Shown here piece after piece: positions 45,228-52,992 of a DNA stretch of 64,000 nt; position 1 is the stretch's first letter, and the number at the start of each line of letters is the position of its first letter. The notes under the pieces were generated by a model. The model had not been told where the DNA came from, did no database searches, and saw nothing but the letters and a program-made list of their open reading frames with translations. The position numbers and the translations under genes are program-made. The stretch covers positions 124,001 through 188,000 of the forward strand of contig JAJZMX010000004.1 in the NCBI GenBank assembly GCA_021848145.1. The letters run 5' to 3'. The stretch is from a bacterium. Lineage in GTDB: Bacteria > Patescibacteriota > Saccharimonadia > Saccharimonadales > UBA4665.

Positions 45228-46067
45228 TTAACCTCCACGACTAACCAACGCCCAGGCCTTGTCCTGGATTACTCTCGAATGTTCGTTCGCAATATTACCC
45301 TTTATGCTTTTGGGCCAGAGGTACGAGTAAGTGTTAACCTTGCGGTAAATAGGCAATAAGTAGTTTACGCCGGCTAGAATGAGTGGCTTATGTTGTGACG
45401 AAAGGTAATAATGCAACCGGTGGTCGATTGTGCGGAAAAATTCCTCCAGCATTTCTTTGTCGACTTGTGAGACATTGTACTGACCATGGTATGCCTCCGA
45501 ACCTTTACCGTTGCCGGTTGGAGCAATAGTATGGGTCTCATGCCATTTAGGATTTTCATCATAGTGAAGAGTTGCATCCATATTAGCCGGAAAATCTTTC
45601 AAATGCACAGTACGCAAATGGAAGTGATTGCCTTCATAAAGCTGTACGTTTTTATGACCAAGCGCCAAGACAAAGTAAGACAGGTTCTCATGCATGGCTT
45701 TTAATAGTGGCTCCAGGTTAAAGCCTCGTTCTACAGTTAACATGTAGGTTGTTTGATGATCAGGGATGTGGTAATGACGGAAGAATCTGGAATGCATAAA
45801 CAATGCAAGGCTCTCCTGGTGCCGAGGCCAGAATTCATAATCCTTGAGTAGTTCCTGAACCGGACGTAACGTTTTCCTTAAATCACGTTTTGAGATAGCG
45901 GTATCTAGCAGAGCGATTTTCGTTTGCCGTAGCAGGTTCTTAAGCTCAATTTTGTTAGGATTGCTAGCGCCGGATGGGTCAAGTAAAGGCACATAAATCG
46001 TGACACAGTAAGGCTCCTTATAAGCCTTGAGTTCTTCCAGTTCATGCGGTTCAGGGAAGTCAATCAT
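45228..46067 (-). CDS. baeRF-like (bacterial archaeo-eukaryotic release-factor family) protein
   Basis: A 279-residue soluble protein. The opening EPYCVTIYVPLLDPSGASNP ... NKIELKNLLRQTKIALLD and FWPRHQESLALFMHSRFFRH follow the order seen in bacterial archaeo-eukaryotic release factor (baeRF) proteins, as does LSYFVLALGHKNVQLYEGNH with its baeRF beta-strand pattern. These resemble eRF1/pelota domains and are proposed to act on ribosomes or peptidyl-tRNA under stress. Its ATG overlaps the upstream stop as ATGA after repair of that gene's frameshift; two bases separate it from the next gene. Confidence 0.65.
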   Translation of the reverse strand: MIDFPEPHELEELKAYKEPYCVTIYVPLLDPSGASNPNKIELKNLLRQTKIALLDTAISKRDLRKTLRPVQELLKDYEFWPRHQESLALFMHSRFFRHYHIPDHQTTYMLTVERGFNLEPLLKAMHENLSYFVLALGHKNVQLYEGNHFHLRTVHLKDFPANMDATLHYDENPKWHETHTIAPTGNGKGSEAYHGQYNVSQVDKEMLEEFFRTIDHRLHYYLSSQHKPLILAGVNYLLPIYRKVNTYSYLWPKSIKGNIANEHSRVIQDKAWALVSRGG

Positions 46068-46551
46068 GCCATCCTCCTCGCTTCATTAAACCGGTCAACA
46101 TCCAGGTCCATAAACTTGTAGAACTTGCCCTGCGCCCTGCTAGCAGTCTTAGTGCGGAACAAAAATGCAAGGTTGTTTCGCTGAAATATATTGAAGAATG
46201 TCCGCCAGCTGATTGCTTGATATAAATATTTGGTTCATCGTCTTCAAAAGTAATGTACATATCGCCACGATCCAATCCATCTTCAGCGCCAACTATAAGA
46301 ACTGGATGGCCGTACCTGTATTCTGTCCAGCTATTAATAAGGTCGTGATTAGTAGTGTAGTATTCATGGCTTGAAATGCCTGTTATCATTAGATGCTTAG
46401 CTGATTTAATAAGGTCATCATCAAGCCATTTGTCGTAGTCTTCCTGCGTATTCACATCGCCAATAAGCTCCGCATAATCTATGGGCATAACTTCGGAAGT
46501 ATCACGCGGCAGCGAAAACGGCGTGTTGTCATCTGTAGGTAATTGTGTCAT
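46064..46551 (-). CDS. Hsp20-linked hypothetical protein, frameshifted copy
   Basis: Paralogue of the 171-residue protein at 16465-16980: TPFSLPRDTSEVMPIDYAEL, EYRYGHPVLIVGAEDGLDRG and YITFEDDEPNIYIK align directly. After IYIK the written frame diverges, but inserting one base near 46226 restores ISWRTFFNIFQRNNLAFLFR then QGKFYKFMDLDVDRFNEARR, the counterpart of the other copy's C-terminus. The repaired stop TGA overlaps the baeRF ATG as ATGA. Thus a one-base deletion, or a sequence error, truncates an otherwise intact gene of about 162 residues. Confidence 0.75.
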
Positions 46552-46576
46552 ATGTCCTACTTTCTTGAGTTTTGCC

Positions 46577-46843
46577 CTAATCTTGCGGGCTTCGCAAAAT
46601 TTCTTTGAGCATTATGTGATCTTGATTAATAAACATTTCCAATTCTTTGCAACGGGTCATGAAGTCGACACGGCTCTTGAATGTATCATTGGCTGGATAC
46701 AGCCTCAAAAAATCAATGACTGTCTCTGGGGAGCCTATGCTTTTTACCAGCCTTAGTATTTTAGTGCGTGTGACCGGAAACTTATTGTGCTGAGCGAGAC
46801 TTAGAAATTGGCGTGCCGGTGGAAGTTGGTTGGTGTAAGTCAT
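46577..46843 (-). CDS. DUF2795-like small protein
   Basis: An 88-residue helical protein. PPARQFLSLAQHNKFPVTRT then KILRLVKSIGSPETVIDFLR match the hallmark of DUF2795 (a P-x-T/S-K-x-x-L helix, then a short loop and IDFL helix). Function unknown; often found in stress regions. Its start lies inside the 3' end of the phosphoribosyltransferase gene, with GGAGGTGAG just upstream. Confidence 0.55.
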   Translation of the reverse strand: MTYTNQLPPARQFLSLAQHNKFPVTRTKILRLVKSIGSPETVIDFLRLYPANDTFKSRVDFMTRCKELEMFINQDHIMLKEILRSPQD

Positions 46844-47474
46844 ATCTCACCTCCCGAAGAAATGCTTTCACTTCTTCATTATTAACTTGTGGAAAATTTT
46901 GGTAGTGGACACCTACAGCGCCTAGAAAATTATCAGGATCGTCAAGCAGAATAACCTCGTCGGCCATTTGTTTAAGTTTAGCCACACAGTCTCGCGGTGC
47001 TACTGGTACAGCCACTATTACTCTTTTTGGTTCTTTCTGCTTTAATGCTTTGACTGCCGCCTGCATCGTTAGCCCGGTGGCAATTCCGTCATCAACCAAA
47101 ATCACGGTCTTACCCTTGGCATTTGGCGGAGAGAAGTCGTCACCGTAGTAAATTTGCCGGCGCTTTTCGATCAGCTTATGAGCGGCCGACTCAGCTTTCT
47201 TAAGCCAGGCTCTATCTATAGCTGATACTTCAGCTTCATTGTAAACTGGCTTCTTGTCTTCGGCTAATGCGCCAATGGCGTATTCTGCGTGGTATGGGTG
47301 ACCGATCTTACGCACTAATACTAGACCGAGTGGGGCGTGCAATGCTTTGGCCACTTCCTTTCCGATAACAACACCACCTCGCGGCAGGGCTAGGACAACT
47401 ACATCTGAGTCCTTAAAGTTAGTGAGTCTATCAGCTAGCCGTTTGCCTGCATCTTGTCGGTCAAAGAAGTACAT
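46782..47474 (-). CDS. Phosphoribosyltransferase (PRTase type I) family protein
   Basis: A 230-residue PRTase fold. The PRPP-binding loop is VILVDDGIATGLTMQAAVKA near residue 124, and the hood/core strand VVVLALPRGGVVIGKEVAKA near residue 25. These are typical of the large group of uncharacterised PRTases found next to stress genes, where the reaction is unknown. The C-terminal 20 residues overlap the DUF2795-like gene by 62 bases, an unusually long overlap, so the real stop may be affected by a nearby error. Confidence 0.85.
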   Translation of the reverse strand: MYFFDRQDAGKRLADRLTNFKDSDVVVLALPRGGVVIGKEVAKALHAPLGLVLVRKIGHPYHAEYAIGALAEDKKPVYNEAEVSAIDRAWLKKAESAAHKLIEKRRQIYYGDDFSPPNAKGKTVILVDDGIATGLTMQAAVKALKQKEPKRVIVAVPVAPRDCVAKLKQMADEVILLDDPDNFLGAVGVHYQNFPQVNNEEVKAFLREVRYDLHQPTSTGTPISKSRSAQ

Positions 47475-47484
47475 AATACCCCCC

Positions 47485-47721
47485 TTATTTGCCGGTAACT
47501 TTATTGGCTTCTTTTTTGCGCTTGGTAGGCATAGTAATCTTTAGGATGCCGTCTTTAAACATAGCCTCTGTCTTATTTGCCTTGCTGCCTTCTTCGTACA
47601 TATCCATAGTTGCAGACTCGGTAAATGACAGCCAGGAGCCCCAATCCGTGTCCAAGAGTTTTTCTAAATCACATTCCGCTTCTTGTAATTCGCGGAATGG
47701 TTTGTAACTAACTAATGGCAT
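47485..47721 (-). CDS. Hsp20 with internal deletion of the core domain
   Basis: A 78-residue protein aligning with Hsp20 at both ends: MPLVSYKPFRELQEAECDLE and TMDMYEEGSKA match the N-terminus of the full-length copy (17007-17417), and KTEAMFKDGILKITMPTKRK matches its GVL strand and C-terminus. About 55-60 residues of the alpha-crystallin core in between are missing, yet the frame is preserved. It cannot form the normal beta sandwich. It is either a deletion product kept by chance or a trimmed form with a new use. Confidence 0.8.
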   Translation of the reverse strand: MPLVSYKPFRELQEAECDLEKLLDTDWGSWLSFTESATMDMYEEGSKANKTEAMFKDGILKITMPTKRKKEANKVTGK

Positions 47722-47758
47722 TGTTAGTCTCCTTTCTCATGCTTAAAGCAAAAAAAGA

Positions 47759-47863
47759 TTACGCTATTTGTTTCTCCTTTCTCCGTTCATAAGCAGCTCT
47801 CCGTTTATCTGCTATGTTATTATTTTGAGCCCATAGGAGAAAAGCGGCAATGATGATGGTCAC
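47759..47863 (-). CDS. Tiny single-TM protein, 34 aa
   Basis: A GTG (47863) starts VTIIIAAFLLWAQNNN, then IADKRRAAYERRKEKQIA and TAA. This is one hydrophobic helix and a basic tail, a common design for regulators of membrane proteins. It lies between Hsp20 and the M50 protease in the same orientation. No ribosome site is obvious, so confidence is modest. Confidence 0.35.
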   Translation of the reverse strand: MTIIIAAFLLWAQNNNIADKRRAAYERRKEKQIA

Positions 47864-47891
47864 AGTAGTGACATAAGATCGTGCAGGTTAT

Positions 47892-49013
47892 CTAGCGCCG
47901 CAAACGATGAACTGCGACATAGTCTTCCAGGTAGCGTCGCATAACCACGCCAATGAGTTCTTTCCCAGACATGACCGGCAGAATATCCAGGTTGTGCGAT
48001 TGCATGACCTGCTGCGCTTTTATGGCCGGATCGGACGGCTTCAGTGCCAAACTCTTAGTGAGTGGTTGTATATATTTATCGATGCTATTTTCATAATGCC
48101 TATGTGGGTCACTTGTTACTTGAGACATCTCGATAATGCCAATTGGCTTTCCTGATTGATCTGCGGCTAAAAAGTCGTAATGCTTGTAGCGTAGTACATA
48201 ACCGGATAGGAACTCGTTAATTGAGATACCGAGGGGTACAGTGACAAAACTGTCATTGTAGACATCGGATACTTTTACGCCAGTTAATATACTTTGAGCA
48301 ACGGTTTGCGAGTAGCTAATACGAGCTGACTGAAGTAAAAAGAAGCCGATTATAGCAAACCATAGTCCACCGACTAGATCGCCGGCAAACATAGACAATA
48401 CACCAACACCAATCATCAGGTACGACAGTGCAACGCCGGCATTAGTGGCGATGCGGGTGGCCGACGCAAAGTCTTTACGAATTAACCACACTACTGAGCG
48501 CAGAATACGCCCGCCATCGAGTGGAAATGCCGGTAACAAGTTAAATAAACCGACAATGAAGTTAAGCACGGCAACTGGCTGGCAAATAACTTCAATTGCG
48601 GTAATGTGCCAATGCATAGCTAACAGCCATAGCCCAGCAAAAACACCAGAAATTATGAAGCTTGTTAAAGGTCCTGCCACTGTCATAAGCAGTTCGGTTT
48701 TGGCGCTATCTGGTTCATGTTGCAGTTCAGAGGCACCACCAAAAACAAATAAGGTGATTCGCTTTATTCTCATGCCCCGGCGGTTGGCGACAATAGAGTG
48801 GGCATACTCATGGGCGATGACTGATGCAAAGAAAATGAATGTTACTAGCAAACCAGCACTAGTCAGAACTAAAGGTGACAACCCATGCTTGAATGACGGT
48901 ATATAACTGGTAATGATTGTCCAGGCAATCAGGGCAAAAATAATGAGCCACGAATAATGGATCCGAAGCTGGATGCCAAAGAACGTACCGACTATAAAGT
49001 ATTTTCCGTTCAT
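47892..49013 (-). CDS. Site-2 protease (M50) with CBS pair
   Basis: A 373-residue intramembrane zinc metalloprotease. The start at 49013 (MNGKYFIVGTFFGIQLRIHY) has GAGGA upstream, unlike the longer frame. HEYAH (68-72) binds zinc, and NLLPAFPLDGGRILRS near residue 165 holds the third ligand Asp. After six helices, two CBS domains (DAKSDVYNDSFV-like and VMQSHNLDILPVMSG regions near 250 and 330) probably sense nucleotides. Such SpoIVFB-type proteases release membrane-bound transcription factors or regulators. Next to Hsp20 and PRTase it suggests a stress response. Confidence 0.9.
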   Translation of the reverse strand: MNGKYFIVGTFFGIQLRIHYSWLIIFALIAWTIITSYIPSFKHGLSPLVLTSAGLLVTFIFFASVIAHEYAHSIVANRRGMRIKRITLFVFGGASELQHEPDSAKTELLMTVAGPLTSFIISGVFAGLWLLAMHWHITAIEVICQPVAVLNFIVGLFNLLPAFPLDGGRILRSVVWLIRKDFASATRIATNAGVALSYLMIGVGVLSMFAGDLVGGLWFAIIGFFLLQSARISYSQTVAQSILTGVKVSDVYNDSFVTVPLGISINEFLSGYVLRYKHYDFLAADQSGKPIGIIEMSQVTSDPHRHYENSIDKYIQPLTKSLALKPSDPAIKAQQVMQSHNLDILPVMSGKELIGVVMRRYLEDYVAVHRLRR

Positions 49014-49095
49014 AATTTTCCTCTTGCATGCATTATGTGCCGCAATAAAATAGTATGCAATGAGAGGAGTCACGCAAGTAGTGCCCTAAGCCTGC

Positions 49096-49123
49096 TTGCA
49101 ATATACAGTTAGTGTGGTATAGT
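49096..49123 (+). promoter_or_regulatory. Sigma-70-type promoter, probably leaderless
   Basis: TTGCAA (49096-49101) and TATAGT (49118-49123) are separated by 16 bases; the ATG at 49130 follows after six bases, so the start codon coincides with the expected transcription start. Confidence 0.55.
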
Positions 49124-49129
49124 ATGTTT

Positions 49130-50317
49130 ATGAGTAATGGCGAATTAATCAATGCTACAGATGTCGAGTTTGCTGAGTTTATCAGGCCACGCGATATAAA
49201 GATGATTAAGAGAGATGTCTATTCCATAGAAGGTCAGAATTACAGCATTGATTACATAAGAGGTATTATCAGTGGTAATTTGGGCGGAGTAGAAGATGAC
49301 GAATATTTTAAATTTTTTCAATCATCTTTGATCCTAAATAATCGTTTACAGATTGGTAATCGATATAATGGCCTTGCAGACTTACCTGAATTAGCATACA
49401 GAGGCGTTGATAAGCGTATTAAAGATAATCCAAACTTCGAGAATCGGTTCGTTGACTTTTTGACTGGTTTATATAGGTTCTGTATCGAGCAAAACATAAA
49501 ATCAGTTTCTGAACAATTGGAGCGATGTGTATCTAGTAATAGAACTGAGGCTATGCGAAAAATTCGATCAGGATATAGTCATGATGTTATTACTGGAAGA
49601 ACCTGGTTGAAAGCTTTTGATTCCGTTATGTCGATAAGAGACGAAGAAGACACCAGAGTAATTTTTAACAGAATGGCGTCTCTACCGCAAGAAGTAAACG
49701 AACGACTAACAATAGGTGATTATGTGCTTTACCCTGGGATACAATATAAAGACACTTCGAAACTATTGAGTATAGCCCAGTCCATAGAAAATGGAAATGC
49801 CCATGAGATACTTGAGCTTGGTAACGACAAAGAAAGAATTACCTTTATGGCTTCAGATTTTTTGTATAGAATCCTAAAGGAAGCATCCTTTAGGGGTTGG
49901 GAAAACGCAAGAGGAATATTAACTGATTTGCGAAGGGAACAACAAAGAGATATCCCCGTACACAGCGCATGGATCAGAGTTGGAAATCATATGTCCGATA
50001 TGATCAATAGAGCCGCCATTTTGCCAGAGGAATTAGAACCCATAAAAATTGATCCGTTAACAACATCAGGTATCGATCAAGCAATTGACAGAATAATGTA
50101 TACTTCGTTTTCGCTTGGAAGCAAAAAACCCAACGAAGACCCAACTAACTATATAGTTTCTGCTCAAATCGCAACTAAACTATTCAAGTCAGCAGATAGT
50201 TTAGAAGAAATAACAGATACATCACCTTCTAGATCAAAGATACCCACGCCTATAGGAAGAAACTCAAAGCATGAATTCTTTAATCGTTGGAAAGCCGGTT
50301 ACGGCATATTATCTTAG
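49130..50317 (+). CDS. Hypothetical protein, 395 aa, orphan
   Basis: A soluble, largely helical protein with high charge. It begins MSNGELINATDVEFAEFIRP; the ATG six bases before it is an alternative start. No catalytic motif, TM segment or repeat is visible. Segments such as RTWLKAFDSVMSIRDEEDTR and ERITFMASDFLYRILKEASF look like ordinary helices. It lies within the proposed island and starts from a strong-looking promoter. Confidence 0.6.
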   Translation: MSNGELINATDVEFAEFIRPRDIKMIKRDVYSIEGQNYSIDYIRGIISGNLGGVEDDEYFKFFQSSLILNNRLQIGNRYNGLADLPELAYRGVDKRIKDNPNFENRFVDFLTGLYRFCIEQNIKSVSEQLERCVSSNRTEAMRKIRSGYSHDVITGRTWLKAFDSVMSIRDEEDTRVIFNRMASLPQEVNERLTIGDYVLYPGIQYKDTSKLLSIAQSIENGNAHEILELGNDKERITFMASDFLYRILKEASFRGWENARGILTDLRREQQRDIPVHSAWIRVGNHMSDMINRAAILPEELEPIKIDPLTTSGIDQAIDRIMYTSFSLGSKKPNEDPTNYIVSAQIATKLFKSADSLEEITDTSPSRSKIPTPIGRNSKHEFFNRWKAGYGILS

Positions 50318-50870
50318 ACCTGCAGTAACTAGACCCCTGTCTTTACACGTTTGCTCAATGGTTAGTTCAAGTAATTCTTCGATTTTGATTAATAGAATGC
50401 AATGTTGCAATCTCGGAAATTAATAAGATGAATATTTTGTCCTTATTAATTGTAATGTTTTAGCATAAACATCAAGAGCTTTTGCTTTTGTATAAATACA
50501 TATTGATTGTTAAAATTTTTCTCTAATCCTATCTCTACTTAACCTGGTTCCATCGAGACTTTTTGCTAAACTAGTTATAATATTCTGTAGTTGTTTATCT
50601 ATCTTGGCTCGCCGTTCAGCTCTGGAATATAACCTTACAGAACATCGAAACAGACAATACACAAGAAGTGCGTAAACTACTTGAGAAAGAAAAGCTAACA
50701 GTCTCTGAAAAAGAGGCTCTAAATGTCGAGGATGCGTCATGATGTCGCGGGCTTATCACAAAAGCTCCGACGATCACGCCGGATTCAGGGACTGGGTTTG
50801 AACTCCCCTTCTTTTAAGGTAAATGCGTAAAGATATCGTATTGACAATAGATGTACATTTTAATATTATT
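50318..50870. other. Non-coding stretch with gene and tRNA-like remnants
   Basis: No intact gene. On the plus strand a fragment encodes QNIETDNTQEVRKLLEKEKL then TVSEKEALNVEDAS and a stop (about 50638-50743), but its upstream part is broken. At about 50789-50812 the minus strand has a T-arm-like GGGGAGTTCAAACCCAG whose stem does not pair well. These are remnants. Confidence 0.35.
50841..50869 (+). promoter_or_regulatory. Near-consensus promoter of the toxin-antitoxin operon
   Basis: A perfect TTGACA (50841-50846), a 17-base spacer and TATTAT (50864-50869). The ATG at 50876 lies six bases after the -10 box, so the toxin mRNA should be leaderless. Confidence 0.75.
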
Positions 50871-50875
50871 TGAGT

Positions 50876-51163
50876 ATGCCTTTGAGAATTCGATTCAGCG
50901 ATGAAAAGAATGAAATCTTAAAGGCTACAAGAGGAATTGGATTCGATGAGATTATAGACGCTATAAAAAACGGTGATTTGTTGGATGATAAGCAGAACCC
51001 AAGCAATACCAATAATCACCAGCGGATCTATGTAGTCAAAGTCGGAGATTACGCATATGTAGTTCCGTACATAGTTGACCTAAGTAAGCAGCATATATTT
51101 TTAAAAACGGTTTATTCAAGTAGAAAATTTACAAAACTATATATTAAGAAAGGAGATAGATGA
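50876..51163 (+). CDS. BrnT-like toxin of a type II toxin-antitoxin pair
   Basis: A 95-residue protein. RIRFSDEKNEILKATRGIGF then DEIIDAIKNGDLLDDKQNPS, YVVKVGDYAYVVPYIVD and FLKTVYSSRKFTKLYIKKG fit the BrnT/DUF4258-type RNase toxin fold (RelE-like). The stop TGA overlaps the downstream ATG (ATGA), and a typical RHH antitoxin follows, as in brnTA operons where the toxin comes first. A plain BrnT call is not certain. Confidence 0.65.
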   Translation: MPLRIRFSDEKNEILKATRGIGFDEIIDAIKNGDLLDDKQNPSNTNNHQRIYVVKVGDYAYVVPYIVDLSKQHIFLKTVYSSRKFTKLYIKKGDR

Positions 51164-51468
51164 TGGTAAAAATTCCAGACGACCCATTTAGTGGGCTTGT
51201 TTTAGATGAAGAAGAACAAGCCATTGAGGACACATTAGAGGAATACGAGAGCATACCGGATCTAGAAAGTAGTAAAAGTCTTATTGAAGATGCTTCAAGG
51301 CGATACAAACAACTCAATAATACAAGACCTATAACACTAAGAGTTAAGCAGGCTGATTTAATTAAAATAAAGGCAAAAGCTAAGAGAAATAACATCCCTT
51401 ACCAGACATTACTTAGCCTTGCTATACACGATGTTGCTGAAGGTAAAAAAGACTTAGTCATTAAGTAG
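51160..51468 (+). CDS. Ribbon-helix-helix (CopG/BrnA-like) antitoxin
   Basis: A 102-residue protein. The C-terminal NTRPITLRVKQADLIKIKAK then AKRNNIPYQTLLSLAIHD is a ribbon-helix-helix DNA-binding unit, where ITLRV is the beta strand and NNIPYQTLL the turn of BrnA/CopG antitoxins. The acidic N-terminal half probably wraps the toxin. AAGGAGA lies five bases upstream, and the ATG (51160) overlaps the toxin stop, which couples translation. Confidence 0.75.
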   Translation: MMVKIPDDPFSGLVLDEEEQAIEDTLEEYESIPDLESSKSLIEDASRRYKQLNNTRPITLRVKQADLIKIKAKAKRNNIPYQTLLSLAIHDVAEGKKDLVIK

Positions 51469-51533
51469 TGCTTTCCTCTATAAGAAAAATGCTAAAGTAG
51501 AATCGTCTCAGTGATGTCTAGGCATCTTATCTA

Positions 51534-51800
51534 GCAATGTTTATGATTGGGAGGGCGCAATTCGCACAGTGGATATTTATAAGAATGAAGATAATTCCGA
51601 GTATTTTCTAGTTGTTAGTAAAATAACTTACGCTGCTAATTTTTGTGTTCAGATAACTTAGGAAAGAGAATAATCTTAAAGGTTTATCAACTGAAGCATT
51701 TGTTGACAGGTTAGATTATTTTTATGACCAGCTGAATTATATATATCTATTCCGCGAAGGTAATGGTCGAACTCAAAGAGCATTTCGACGTGTGTCGCAA
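51534..51800 (+). pseudogene. Decayed copy of the Fic gene
   Basis: The sequence matches bases 53609 onward of the intact fic gene almost continuously (NVYDW, IRTVDIYKNEDNSEYF, NNLKGLSTEAFVDRL, FYDQLNY, FREGNGRTQRAF). The start is missing, one or more frameshifts break it near 51648-51662, and the catalytic HPF is changed to YLF, so the active histidine is lost. It is a duplicated, dead fic gene. Confidence 0.9.
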
Positions 51801-51854
51801 AAGATCATGATAAACTTTCAAAATAACTCCCGCAAGTAAAGATCCATCGAGGAC

Positions 51855-52652
51855 TTAGATTATAAATGCTTTAGGCCGTCGAATAGCAAAATTTTCATAA
51901 CGACGTAAGTCAAACCCTAACCATGACTGTTCTTCAATAGGAGCATCTTTGTCAATAATACGAATTTGGTGACTCATTATTCCACCATATGATGCGTCTT
52001 CACGATATGAATTCCAAATCTCAATTGAGTTATCCTCTACTGAGATTACGATAGCCACGTGTTTTGATTTACTATTCTTCCCCATGGCAATCAAATCACC
52101 AGACTGCACCTCTACTAAACTCGCAACGGCGACTGACCCCATATCATTACATAATCGTGCAACATTTACTTGTGATGCTGGTTCTTTGTTAAAGATAGTA
52201 CAGACCCATCGGAGGGGCACCTGAGCTGGCAAGTTGGCTATCTCATCATCGGTTAGGATGTGTTCGTCTTTCCAGCTATCTTTCGTAGCTGCCTGTATGA
52301 GTTCCTTTTTATTCACAAAAAGCGTATCACTGTATAGGCCCAAGCCCTCAGCTTCAAGTACTTTATTAATTAAATGAAACACGAAACCTGAACAATCTAT
52401 GCCGATTTGGTTACGATACAGGAAGTTCCTGGCGCTTGCTTCATCTCTTACATTAACTTCTTCTGTGGCTTCATTACAGCTTTGCAGTATCCTGTCTATC
52501 TCAAGCTGCATATCTTCTGGTGAACCTTTAGCGCCTTTAAATCCGTTTTTATAATCGAGCGTATTTATCCAATAAACAGGCATTACCTGAATATCGTTTA
52601 CCGTAAGAACGAAACTTTCAATTCCCTTAAGGAGTGTCTCTGGGGATGGCAT
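51855..52652 (-). CDS. NlpC/P60-like cysteine peptidase-fold protein
   Basis: A 265-residue protein without a signal peptide. GIDCSGFVFHLINKVLEAEG has the catalytic Cys87 of NlpC/P60 enzymes, and GDLIAMGKNSKSKHVAIVIS (about 190-209) has the His of the catalytic pair preceded by the usual GDL. Such enzymes cut peptidoglycan stem peptides or amide bonds. Lacking export signals it may act in the cytosol or in another cell; both are speculative. Confidence 0.75.
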   Translation of the reverse strand: MPSPETLLKGIESFVLTVNDIQVMPVYWINTLDYKNGFKGAKGSPEDMQLEIDRILQSCNEATEEVNVRDEASARNFLYRNQIGIDCSGFVFHLINKVLEAEGLGLYSDTLFVNKKELIQAATKDSWKDEHILTDDEIANLPAQVPLRWVCTIFNKEPASQVNVARLCNDMGSVAVASLVEVQSGDLIAMGKNSKSKHVAIVISVEDNSIEIWNSYREDASYGGIMSHQIRIIDKDAPIEEQSWLGFDLRRYENFAIRRPKAFII

Positions 52653-52763
52653 AGTATAAACATTATATTAAAACATAAAAAGTTACAAAAATGACTCAAC
52701 CTAACGGTCTAGACTGTAAAGCCCGACCAACCCAGGCATGAAATGGGGCTGCAATATTTAAGG

Positions 52764-52931
52764 AAACTGGACTCGAACCTGCTAACAGATAAGAGAAAGC
52801 TTGACCAAAATAGGAAAACCGGGTCTAGGTACACGGTCAACCTCTGTTAGTGCTTGGTCTGGCTCCGTGGACTGGATTCGAACCAGGCATTTCTACCACC
52901 TAAATTTTAGGCTCGCTTTACTTTAGCTTAC
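52764..52931 (-). repeat. tmRNA/tRNA 3'-end-like fragments with nested stem, island right boundary
   Basis: Two fragments. Copy C (52931-52860, minus): the GTAAGCTAAAGTAAAGCGAG element, 21 bases, then CTGGTTCGAATCCAG and CCACGGAGCCA, the same layout as copy A at 42903. Copy B (52781-52764, minus): CAGGTTCGAGTCCAGTTT, identical to A over 18 bases. Between them, CTAACAGA (52782-52789) pairs with TCTGTTAG (52843-52850) and encloses TTGACC/GGTCAA (52801-52806/52835-52840). No full RNA gene is present. Confidence 0.5.
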
Positions 52932-52979
52932 CCCTGTTATTTGTCAAGCTCTTGTACGTATTTGATGGTCTAAATACGG

Positions 52980-52992
52980 TATAATACAATCA
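52980..52992 (+). promoter_or_regulatory. -10 element, leaderless layout
   Basis: TATAAT (52980-52985) ends six bases before the ATG at 52992. The -35 region is weak. Confidence 0.45.

Noticed and set aside
50510-50740. A 76-codon minus-strand frame
   Set aside because: The opposite strand reads as a more protein-like fragment, and this frame has no ribosome site or family.
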